This document shows positions 43,664-53,973 of a stretch of DNA of 64,000 nt, one piece after another; within the stretch, counting starts at the first letter, position 1; every line of letters begins with the position of its first letter. Source of the stretch: Zizania palustris (lineage: Eukaryota > Streptophyta > Magnoliopsida > Poales > Poaceae); the NCBI GenBank assembly GCA_019279435.1, contig JAAALK010000081.1, positions 23,553,903 through 23,617,902 on the forward strand, given 5' to 3'. Under the pieces are notes generated by a model. It saw only the letters and a program-made list of their open reading frames with translations. It made no database searches and was not told the origin of the DNA. Position numbers and translations under genes: made by a program.

Positions 43664-46061
43664 TTACTCAGCACCGTCGCCCAGATGCCTGAAAGGAGAA
43701 ATTATATTATCAGAGAGAAATGCCCAGGTAAAGGGGAAGATGCAAAGAGAGCATAACAACAGTTCAACCTCCAAGATGTGGTCAGATTGAGAGCTTTCCG
43801 GTCTAGCTGGACGTTTTCTAGTGCACTTGATGCTCGCATTACTTCTTCGGAGATATCATCAGCTTCATATCTCCAGTTGTATTCATCCTTCCTGGTATTG
43901 GAGGCTGAAGATCCCCCTCTTCGATCTGAATGTCCAAAGTGCAGGTTTTAGATAACACTGGCGTAAACAAAACAAACCGAGAGAATTTTACATATAATGT
44001 ACCTGACGTCTGTGACAATGGCATTGGCCTGCGAGTTGCATGAACAATGTTATCTTTGTTTTGAGGAAACAACAAATATCTGCAAGTTGAATGTCTTAAT
44101 AGTAGTAAGCTGTTACCTTCCCATAGGAGGCAAGCCCGCAACTGAAGATGACGACGGTGGCCTCCTCACGTTCCTATGTTCCACATTTAATGTTGGATCT
44201 GATTCAGAATTGATTATTCTCCTACCAGCCATCCTTGTTTGAGACAAATTCTGCTCAACATATCAATTTATGTAGCCAAAATTATGCAATGTAAGTGAAT
44301 AAACTATAAAGAATAAAACTATCTAAGAAGGCATGCTTAGTTCATTACATTTAGCACTTTAGCAGCTGATAACAAAAATGGCATTAATAAATCAAAATTC
44401 ATAAACAGAGGCTCTTATTGTAATATCATCTGTCTGAGTTAGCAAGAGAAAAACCTCATATTTGAGATATCCTTCAAGAACATCTAGAAGCATGGGACCA
44501 CTTTCAGCACTCCTACTCCCTTCAGCTCCACTGTTGCTAGAAAAATCCTTTAATTCATTCTTCCAGAAGTCCTTGGGCTGATTTATAAATACAACAAGCA
44601 ACAACAAATAGCAACATTAGCAGGTGATGATGTTGATCCTATACATCCAAGTCCCCCGAGATATGGCGGATTGTTACCAGATTACATTCAGGCGAATAAA
44701 CTTTCATTGTGTGACTTAGCTGGGCCCATTCCAAGTATTCACATACAAGTGCTGTTAATAACCTACCTGAGAGCAATAGAAAATCTCAAAATCCTCTATG
44801 TAAATCATTCATAAACAAAGAAGAAACTATGTAGTACAAGTGCTTCTTAGAATAAACATTAGTTCACAAGCATTGAAAGCAAAAGACTGACTAATCATCA
44901 TCAGGAAAGAATGTCCTTTGAGAGGGGTAGAAGAGAAAGAGAATAAACAACACAGAGACGGTATTTCAGCAAATTGCGGATTCATGCAATAGAACAAAAG
45001 CAAATCAAAAAAAAATCTAGAGAATCATGTATATCAGAGGAATTCTTTTTGAAGCAGCATGACAAAAGAAATCTGAACTTATGGTAATAGGTAGTACAAT
45101 TTAAAAGAGAAACCTGAAGGTGAAGCATGCAGCTGCTTGGCTCGGTCATTGCAGCTACCAAGCAAAGCAGGATTCCCACGATCATCATTCTGCACTACCC
45201 GATCCTCATCTTCTATGGCCTCGAACACACTCGCCCTTAGCTCAGCCTATTCAAGCAAGACAGCATGAGCAAACATGCCTTGTATGCTGCTAATAGGAGG
45301 GTGGTTATCACGGAATGTGTCGTGAAACTAAAGAAAAAGCACATGGATTTGACTGAGCATAAACTGGCTTCAACAGATGAGAAAAACTAACAAAGGATAT
45401 CTACTTCTTAGAATATTTGATGATTTGCTACCTGTAAAAAAGTGATTATGATTATTTAACACTTCTGCTCACAATCAGACTCAAGATGATCCCCGTGTCA
45501 TCCACACAAGTGACAAATAATTAAATTGCACAAACTTTTTAGTGGCAAATTCTTAAATCTCCCCGGTCTTTGGCACATGAAGCATCGCCTCATAGGATGG
45601 CATGTGTGTTGATCAACAATTCACACTCTTAAAGCGAAAGTAGGGGAAGGAAAAATGGTATGCAAGGTGAGATCCCTTTTTGTTCAGAAATGTGAACCTG
45701 AAGAAGAAGAATCCTAAATAGCAAGGGCGGGCACAGCGCAGAAACCCTACCTTTTTTCAAGACGAGAAATTTCCTTAAAAGTGCAGAGCGAGCTTAGCGG
45801 TGTCGGCGCATGGATCAAAACAAACAAACAAACAGTGGAGATATGCAAAAGTAATGTTGAGATCCGAAAAGTAAGTCAGATCCGCACTAGGAAACGGAAA
45901 CCCTAGCCAATGGAAAGTAAGCGATGGTGAGGAGGGAAGGGGGGTGGGGGGCGGGGGGTGGGGCAGAAGGCTACCCTGATCTTGGCGAGGACGCCCTTCT
46001 TCTCGAGGGTGCGCGTGACGAGCGTCTTGAGCTCCATCATCTCCCGCGCGTAGTCGTCCAT
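43664..46061 (-). CDS. TON1: TONNEAU1 (TON1), 8 exons, 274 aa
   Basis: TON1 is a centrosomal-FOP-related protein. With TRM proteins and the PP2A regulatory subunit FASS/TON2 it builds cortical microtubule arrays and the preprophase band. Exons: 45975-46061, 45114-45246, 44678-44766, 44455-44577, 44117-44250, 44003-44079, 43769-43925 and 43664-43688. They total 825 bases, exactly in frame. The N-terminus MDDYAREMMELKTLVTR is nearly the family signature. Residues about 74-103 (LLTALVCEYLEWAQLSHTMK) form the LisH/FOP dimerisation helix pair. The C-terminal part includes DEYNWRYEADDI and ALENVQLDRKALN and ends HLGDGAE. Arabidopsis TON1 proteins are slightly shorter (about 260 aa). The start is fixed by the conserved N-terminus. 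A Pack-MULE-like element begins about 200 bases upstream of the ATG, so the promoter may be partly transposon-derived. Confidence 0.92.
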
Positions 46062-47309
46062 CCCCGAGTGCTTGCGCTTCCGGGGGCGGAGGCGGCCACC
46101 TTGTGCGCTTCGTCGCCGGTGTCGGCGTCTCGTCGCAGAGGGGAGGAGAGGACGGCGGAGGGAGAAATGGAGGGAGGCCGCCGCAGATGCAGAAGACAGA
46201 GAGGAGAGGCTGCGTCCAGAGGATGACAGGTGGGCCCTCGAAAGCATCTTCGGTTATTTTTTTAATTGCATCCATGTCACCCTTAAAAAATATATCATTA
46301 CTATTTTGTTATTTGTCTTTATGTCATTATTAATTTTAAATAGTTATTTTTATATCATTTTATAAACATTTGACGCATATCGACTCAGTTACAACACTGT
46401 TCATACTGCCCTTCTTCTTCCTTCACCTCACCCAATCGGTGCTGCTTCACACCCGTGTGTGTTGTTGGCAGACTTCAGCCACGCTGCGCTAGGTGCACGC
46501 CAAGGTGTCGGTCGGGGTCCTCGGGCTCCCCTTCCTCTCCGATGTCTCGGCCAGCAGCAATATGAAAGATCTTCGGTTCAACCTCTCCACTACCTTCCTC
46601 TCCAGTCTAGTGCTCCGCCTCTCATACCACCCCAATGACTTGCTTCATCCCTTCACCCTCTCCATCCGTACCGACCAGTGTTGAAAAAATCGGCCGATCA
46701 GCCGATTAATCGGTGATCGGCCATGGTCCAGTTAATTTTCGCTGAAATCGGCCAGAAATCGGTGGACCGATTAATCGGTCGGTCAAACCGATTAATCGGT
46801 GGGCTGAAAAAATAGGGTTTTCCCCCTCTTCCCTCTCTCCCGGTCAAACGCCAGATCTGACGCCGGCCCGCCGCCCCGCCGTCCGCCGCCCAGCCATCCC
46901 ACCGTCGTCCCCGCAGCAAGCGCCATCGTCGCCCGGCTCCCCTCCCGTGCGAGCGCCACAGGCCAGATCTGGAGTCTGGACGCCGAGCAGTGCCCGTCGC
47001 CCAGCCATCCCGTCGTCGTCCCCACGCGAGCGCGCGTCGCCGGCTCCCCTCCCGCCCGAGCGCGCGCCGTCGGCTCCCCTCCCGCCCGAGCTCAGCTCCC
47101 CTCCGCGCCATCGGCTCCCCTCACTACTCAGCTGACTGCTCAAGCTCACTGCTTTTAGTAAGTGTTGCTTACTTGCTGCATTGGTTCTTTATAGTTTATT
47201 CTTTAATTTGGTGCATCTTGCTCAGTAAGTTTAATTTGTTACCATTACTAATGCAGTAATAATAATACATATTGATAGGAATTTGTGTTCAGTAAGTGAT
47301 TGAATAAGA

Positions 47310-50267
47310 ATGACAACCAACAATGAAACTGAAAGTGCAAATTCTAGAGTCCTTAAGAGAAATTCAGATGATGTGGGATGGGAATTTGGCTGCTTGATAG
47401 ATGCAAATAATTTACAAAAAGTACAATGCAAATTGTGTGGCAAGCAAATGAATGGAGGGATTTTTAGGTTGAAATGTCATGTTGCTCAAGTGAAAGGGCA
47501 GGTGGCAAGTTGTGGAAAAGCCACAAAAGAGCAACAAGAGAAGTACAAAAAATCTATTGATGATGCAAAGGCTAAAAAGATGGCTAAGGTTATACGTGAT
47601 CAAGAGATAAGAGATGAGGTTACAATTGAGGAGAAAGAAGATAAAGAAGAGATGAATGAAACTAGTTTTAGTGTTAGTGCGCCAAAGAATATTGTAGGAC
47701 CTATGAATAAATTTGTGAATCCGGTTGATCCTTCTATCCCTATTAGTATGACAAAGAGACAACAAAATATTAATGATGCTATTGATAAGGAAAGAACTTA
47801 TAAGGTAGGACAATATTTGAGTAGATGGATGTATAAGAGAAATATTCCTTTCAATAGCATTTGTTGGGGGAAAATATTCTATCCTCAGGGTTATTCTCGT
47901 AACAGCACAAAGGCAGATAATGGATTCGAAGGTTTCCAGATGTTCATCTTCGAAGATGTCCTGAGTCAAGCTCGAAGTACGAAGATAGGCATTGGTTCGG
48001 AGTATATCTTCGAACTAAGGCTCTTTGAGATCTTTTCTGCCAGCTAAGATGGAAGACTTATCTTTTTTCTTATTAGATTAGTCTTTTACCATTTTAGCCC
48101 TATCAAGGTATCGAATAGTTTCCACTATGTCGGTTGTAATAGAGGGGTAAATAGGTCTTTTCCTTAATATTTGGGCCTATAAATACCCCCCATTTCACCC
48201 TGTAATAGGGACCGAATACAAGTTATTCAATACACACATTCGAACTATTCTAAGTTGTTATCCTTTCGGAGGCTTAGAATAGTTCACTTCGCAAACACTT
48301 CGTTTGTCAGTTTCTAATCTACAGAAACCTGTTAGCGTAATCTTTTACGTCAACAGCATTGATGATGATGACTTTAAACAATTTTGTGAGGCTCTTGGTC
48401 GTTATGGTCCAAATTGGAAGCAACCATCTCAATACATTTTTAAAGGAAATATGTTGTTAGAGGAGGTCCAAAGAACTAAGGAGTTGTTAAATCCACATGA
48501 CATTGAGAGAGTGCAAACTGGGTGTTCTATTATGACTGATGCTTGGACGGATAAGAAGAGAAGGAGCATAATGAACTTGTGTGTGCATTGTAAGCTAGGG
48601 ACTTCATTTATAGAGTCAAAAGAGACTTCAGCCGATGCACACACAAGTTTATACATATTTAGTTATGTTGATGAATACATTGAGAAAATTGGACCTCAAA
48701 ATGTTGTACAAGTAGTTACTGATAATGCTTCTAATAATATGGGAGCAAGGGAGATGTTAAAGGACAAAAGACCAACCATATTTTGGTCCTCATGTGCAAC
48801 TCACACTTTGAACTTGATGGTAGAGGCAATTAGTAAGCTGAAACAATTCTCACCTGCAATCACTAAAGCCAAGGAGATGACTATTTTTATATATGCACAT
48901 CATGCTACTTTGTCCTTGATGAGACAATACACTAAGAAGAGAGATATTGTTAGGCCGGGTGTAACAAGATTTGCTTCCGCATTTCTTACTTTACAAAGTT
49001 TGCTTGCTAAGAAGAAACAACTAAGAGAGATGGCTTGTAGTGAGGCTTGGGAACAATGCAAACACACAAGATCAAAAAAAGGGAAGTTAGCATATGCCAC
49101 AATCATGAGTAGAGGATTTTGGATGAATGTTACTCTTTGCATCAAGGTCTTTGAGCCATTAGTGAAATTGCTTCGCTTGGCTGATAGTGATAGTGCATCT
49201 ATAGCCACTATGTATGGAGAGCTTTTAGAGGCAAAGAAAGCCATCAAGGTTGCTGTGGAAAATTTAGAAAGAGACTATAATATGATTGTTTCAGCCATAG
49301 AAAGCAAGATGACTGGAAGGCTAGATTCTCCATTGCATAAGGCAGCATATGTATTAAATCCCCATTATAGCTACACAGATTTGTCAATCTTTGGAGATGT
49401 AGATCTCATGTCTGCCTTTATGGATGTGGTTGAAACATTTTATTATGATGATGGTGATAAGCAAAATCTTGCTCTCAATGTCGACTTGCCTATGTTTAAA
49501 TTTCACCAAGACATGTTTGGAAAGGTAGCCGCCACAAAAGCACTGACAATGATAATTTCTCTACTGGTAAGTTTGTGTATACTTATAAATATCAATATTA
49601 TTGCAATTAATACGTAGGCCACATATTTTTGTATTGTTGAATATTGATTATTTGATTACTTGTAGCGACATGGTGGTCAACTTATGGATTGCAAGCTCCG
49701 ACATTACAAAGAATGGCTATTAGTATTTTAAATTTGACCTCAAGTGCATCCGGATGTGAAAGAAATTGGAGTGCATTTGAAATGGTAACCATCATATCTC
49801 TTTTTCATTTTGCTAGAGCATTAACATTTTTTCCTAATTTCTTTTCATTTTACAATTTGAAGGTGGATGCAAAGAGGAGAAATAAATTAGATGTGCGTCG
49901 TGTGAACAACTTGGTGTTTGTTCAATTCAATGGAAGAATGATGGATAAAAGAAAGAAATGTTCTACCTCTAGTGATGTTCTTCTAGGAGAAGATGCTTCA
50001 CATGCACAAGATTGGATATGTGAAGGTGATGAAGAAATTGATCCAACAATGGGATTGTCTTATGATCTAATTGATGAAGCAATTGGAGCTACAGAAGCAA
50101 TGGAGCCTCGTAGAAGCAAGAGAGTGAGAGAGCTTTATGAAGTAGAAGAATTTGTTTCTGAAGATGATTCTGAACAAGAGCTTGATGAAGAGATTGAATT
50201 TGAGTCTAATGATGGAAGGGTGATTTCAACTAAAGAGAATGAAGAAGATGAATCAATGGATCTTTGA
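47310..50267 (+). pseudogene. hAT transposase, BED zinc finger, interrupted
   Basis: It encodes a plant hAT transposase. 47310-47861 gives an N-terminal BED-type zinc finger (CKLCGK, then RLKCHVAQ) and ends in NIPFNSI. The frame resumes at 48361 after a solo LTR (IDDDDFKQF). 48361-49567 carries the catalytic core (TGCSIMTDAWTD and TDNASNNM), followed by an intron after 49567. 49664-49783 carries the hAT dimerisation domain (LTSSASGCERNWSAFE); a short intron follows and the tail (49863-50267) is acidic. Near 49540 the core exon and the dimerisation exon do not share a frame if the GTAAGT donor is used, so a 1-2-base indel is likely. No active enzyme is expected from this copy. Confidence 0.8.
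47862..48355 (+). mobile_element. Solo LTR, 494 bp, in the hAT transposase
   Basis: It starts TGTTGGGGG and ends GTCAACA, flanked by the perfect 5-bp duplication GCATT (47857-47861 and 48356-48360). Removing the LTR and one copy restores the transposase frame. A TATA-like CTATAAATA lies near 48178. There is no coding interior and no second LTR, so this is the product of LTR-LTR recombination or a lone LTR. Confidence 0.9.
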
Positions 50268-51334
50268 TCCTATAACCTATCTTATTTATTTCTCTCATAA
50301 TGTGTGAAATTAATCAAACTATGGATGATTGTGTGTTGTGACTTTGATGTTATTGTGTGGTTGTTTGTTGTTTTCTGTATTGTTGTAATGAACAATGGAC
50401 TATTGTCATATTGTGTGCTGTTTTAATTTAGTAATGTGTTGGTTTTGCTATATTAACTTATTGCAATGTTGGTATAATGCACATTTCAAGCACATACTTA
50501 TGTATTGTTGTGTATTTTGTAGGTTTATCAACTCCAACCAACCTTTCAAGCACATACATATGCAGAAAAAACTCACAGGTATACCATATGCATTGTACTT
50601 GTATAATTATATTCATAGAAAATAGAAAATATACATAGATTCGCATATTACATGTGTTATGTTGACCGGTGTTGATCGATTAATTGGTCAACCGATTAAT
50701 TCAGTTAATCCTCCGATTAACCGATTAATCCCTACTCGGTGGTCAGCCGATCAGTTACCGATCACCGATTTTTCTAACATTGGTACCGACCCCCTCGAGT
50801 TCAGTCTCTTCTCATCCAACCCATCGACATTCTCCCTTCTCTTCAAGCCCCACATCGATGACTTCTCGCTCGCAAATTCCATCCACTCCCCGCCCACCAT
50901 GATCTCTTCCACCCCAAATCTACCACTGCACAAGCCGGTAGACCTTACCAATGACGACGACCACGATAGGCACAAAGCATTCTCGTTTAGCAGGAACAGT
51001 TTCTCAACGAATATAGCTGCCTCAGCAAGGAAGAAGGTGACAACCTTGAGTGCGAGGTAGAGGAGCGAGGGGTGCGGCCAACTAGAAAAACACGACTGAA
51101 GTCTGCCGACGACGCGCGCACGGGTGAAACAACACAGGCGAGGTGAAGGAAGAATGAGGGGCAGTATGGTCAATATAGAAAAAACAACGCTATAAGTGGG
51201 CCCATATGCGTCAAATGTGTATAAAATGACAAAGTGAATATATGATAATAGTAATGGCATGGATGTAAATAACAAAATAATAATAATATTTCTTGCATTT
51301 CAGAAATTAATAATGGCATGGATGCAATTAACCC

Positions 51335-51800
51335 TTTTTTAGAATTTCTCGTTTACTATGAAGTCGTTGTCATATTCTCGAATGTCACAAAGTTGATGTC
51401 ATCTACAATTTTTCCACAAAGTTTGCTGATTTATTTGTTCTTTTATCAATTTCATCTTTATACTCCTTTTTCTTTTTTCCTTTTTCCATTTTACAAAACT
51501 GAATTGTTCATATAAAGAAGGACATCACCGTCGCGCGCAAAGATCGTTGCCGAGCTGTTGCACTACTGAGCCGTCACCACTGCTGGGAGCCAAGCCATGT
51601 CGCCGCCGCACCACAACAACGACAACGATTTAATTTTGTAAAATAGAAAAGAAAAAGAAAAAAGAGTATAAATAAAAAAATGGAAAAAGAGCAAATAAAT
51701 CAGTAAACTTTGTGGCAAAATTATAAACGATATTAACTTTGCAGTATTCAGGAATATAACAACGAACTTTGTGGCAAACGAACAATTCTTCCATTTTTTC
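51335..51800. mobile_element. Inverted-repeat (MULE-like) element next to the Pack-MULE
   Basis: Two arms of about 150-170 bases, about 51335-51505 and 51630-51800, are inverted copies (for example CACAAAGTTTGCTGATTTAT against ATAAATCAGTAAACTTTGTG). The loop, 51506-51629, is GC-rich. The Pack-MULE's right end abuts its left arm. No ORF of interest; the outer borders are approximate. Confidence 0.6.
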
Positions 51801-52344
51801 TGGTATGGTTAGCCCTCCATCCACTTTTAGGAGGTTTGTTTTGATTTAAATTTTGACCATTAATTTCTCCTAACAATTCCTCTTAATGTGTATGAATATA
51901 TTTTTATCAGTAATATGTATGTGCTTTGCAACAGAGCCATGTGATAAAAAAATGTAATGGATTTTTATTTAAAATAAATTATAGATAGAGATTCAATTCT
52001 ACATTAACATTAGTTATTACTCATAAAAAAATAAAACTCGTATATAGAACCGTAGAACCATCTCAACTAAGTATAATAAAGGTTAGAAAAAATTAGATCA
52101 TTCAATTAAATCAAAAGATTAAGTCTAAACAAAAAAGGAACATGAGCAACAACTACGTGAGTCAGACAAAGTTGCATCATTCTCTAGCATTTGCCCGTTG
52201 ATCAATCAAAATGGGCAACCTAATTGTTGATTCCCCTAATTTTAAGGTTAACTATCTTTTCCAAAAGACAACAATTAGATGTAAAAATGGGTGCCGATTT
52301 TCTTTTCCGTTGTCAAATACTACAATGTACCATCTAATGTGTAA

Positions 52345-52611
52345 GAGCATCTCCAAGAGAAGATCTAAAAAACTACATTCTTTTTGGGATTAGAATTAAA
52401 AAGCAGCTCTAACAAATACACTAAATGACTCAAAAAAACAAAAGATTTTTTAAAAATAATTCTTTCGCTACTTATTTTTAGGGAGCATACTCATAAACTC
52501 TAATTTAAAGACTCAGTTAGAGAGAAATATATTTAAACTAGTTTACGTATTACAACTGAATCCAAAAAACTAAATAGAATAAATTTTAGAGCCGCTTTCA
52601 GAGAGATGCTC
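52345..52611. mobile_element. Tourist-like MITE, 267 bp
   Basis: Inverted ends GAGCATCTCCAAGAGA and, complemented, GAGCATCTCTCTGA. Flanked by TAA (52342-52344 and 52612-52614). A MITE with a similar terminus is at 61930-62349. Confidence 0.75.
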
Positions 52612-53030
52612 TAATCCGTTTGCAATTAACGGTTTTGCAAGGGGTACTAAAAAAAGGAATCATCGTGAAAGGACTGCAAATTTAACTCACATCCCCATTT
52701 GAGTGAGAAAACTCCGGTAATTTCATCACCAAAATTTGGTAATCCAACTACACGCGGAGGAAATTTTGCCATAAAATTGAGTTAAACAAACCCACTAAAA
52801 ACATCTCAAAAGATACTTTAAAAAATAAATCTATCTTTTTTTAAGATTATGATTGTAAATTTTATTTCTTCCAACTCAATATCTATATTGTACGTTGAGA
52901 AGATATAGTGATCCTTTACGATTAAAGATTCCTTCCATAAATATTAAGAAAACTTTATTTTAGTGAGCTAGATAAATCTTTCAAAAAAAATCTTTTGGAC
53001 ATGCGATTGTCTCCCCAGCTGCACGCTTAA

Positions 53031-53378
53031 GGTGGTGTTTAGTTTCATGGAGTAAAGTTTAGTCCATGTCACATCGTATGTTTAAATATTAATTTGAAGG
53101 ACTAAATTTGAATTGATTATAAAAATAATTGCAGAATCAAAGGATTATTCACGAGACAAATTTTTTAAGCCTAAGTAATCCATGATTAGCAAATGTTTAC
53201 TGTAGCATCACATTGTCAAATCATGGCGTAATTAGACTCATTAGATTCGTCTTGCGAATAATCCACCGATTATGAATGGTTTTGTAAATTGTCTACATTT
53301 AATACTTCAAAATAATATTTAAATATTTGATATGACGAGATTAAATTTTAGGCTGAAACTGGTACTAAACCAACGCCC
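53031..53378. mobile_element. MITE of the GGTGTTTAGTT / ACTAAACCAAC type
   Basis: About 348 bases with roughly inverted ends (GGTGGTGTTTAGTT and ACTAAACCAACGCCC) and an interior typical of a very common rice MITE (GATTAGCAAATGTTTACTGTAGC and similar phrases). The borders and target duplication are not certain. Confidence 0.6.
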
Positions 53379-53973
53379 TGGAACCCGACGTCGTCTTTGA
53401 CCTAAAAGACCATTATGCCCTTAGAGAAAAAAATCATAGAAATTTCCAAATCAAAGAATACAAGGCCAACAGGTTACCATCAGAGCAATGCGATTACAGT
53501 GTACAAGAGAACAGTTTGACACAAATATAGGGTCAAATGTAGACTACTGAAGGGACCAGACAACTCAAATCGTGAAATTATATAATCTATGAATAAACAA
53601 CTTTTATTTCATGTTGGTAAAAGTTAAAAAAATATGATTTCTTCTAATAGTTATTTAATTCAATTTTCAAGTTAGTCAAAAAAACTAAACCAATCACAAC
53701 CTTAATGCTAGGAGTACGTCTTACCATCAACAATGGTGCATGGTGGGCGCCTATTGTCAAAACTCAAAACAAACACACGCACCGCGTTGCTTACACAATT
53801 TTGCATTGCATCTTTTCTTCACTAGAGTAAAATAACCGGATATAATAAAATAGATTATTACATTACATTACATTGCACCACAGGAACTATTATACAATAA
53901 AATCGATACAAATCCATATGTGGGATGTGGCCCTTGCCTACACGAGCAAAGCACATCTTCATTGCCACTATCT

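Larger units (their letters stand above)
46676..50782 (+). mobile_element. hAT transposon, 4107 bp, with 8-bp target duplication
   Basis: Terminal inverted repeats: CAGTGTTGAAAAAATCGG at 46676 and, inverted at the right end, CAATGTTAGAAAAATCGG. The perfect 8-bp duplication GTACCGAC lies at 46668-46675 and 50783-50790. Both subterminal regions carry CCGATTAATCGG repeats (46690-46800 and 50660-50770), likely transposase-binding sites. The transposase gene runs on the plus strand and is damaged by a solo LTR and a probable frameshift. A 5' GC-rich leader (46850-47150) precedes it. Confidence 0.92.
46493..51060 (+). pseudogene. Captured gene fragment in the Pack-MULE, split by hAT
   Basis: Two segments, 46493-46675 and 50791-51060, form a single 150-codon frame once the hAT and one target copy are ignored. 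The N-terminal half reads like part of a folded plant protein (VGVLGLPFLSDV, then RLSYHPND), the middle continues with EFSLFSSNPSTFSLLFKP, and the end is a basic serine-rich tail (SARKKVTTLSAR). I cannot name the parent gene. The hAT insertion has split it, so no product is expected from this copy. Confidence 0.5.
46258..51334. mobile_element. Pack-MULE-like element, interrupted by hAT
   Basis: Long inverted arms, about 46258-46430 and 51160-51334, each start near TTAATTGCATCCATG and share ATTTGACGCATAT and CATACTGCCC further in. Without the hAT insertion the element would be about 970 bp. The arms enclose a GC-richer gene-like segment with an ORF, the layout of a Mutator-like element carrying captured host sequence. 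The flanks are T/A runs and the 9-bp duplication cannot be assigned. Its left end lies about 200 bases from the TON1 start codon. Confidence 0.65.

Noticed and set aside
45775..46275. 166-aa minus-strand ORF over TON1 exon 1
   Set aside because: It reads through the intron and 5' UTR in another frame. The conserved TON1 start at 46061 and the spliced frame explain the locus.
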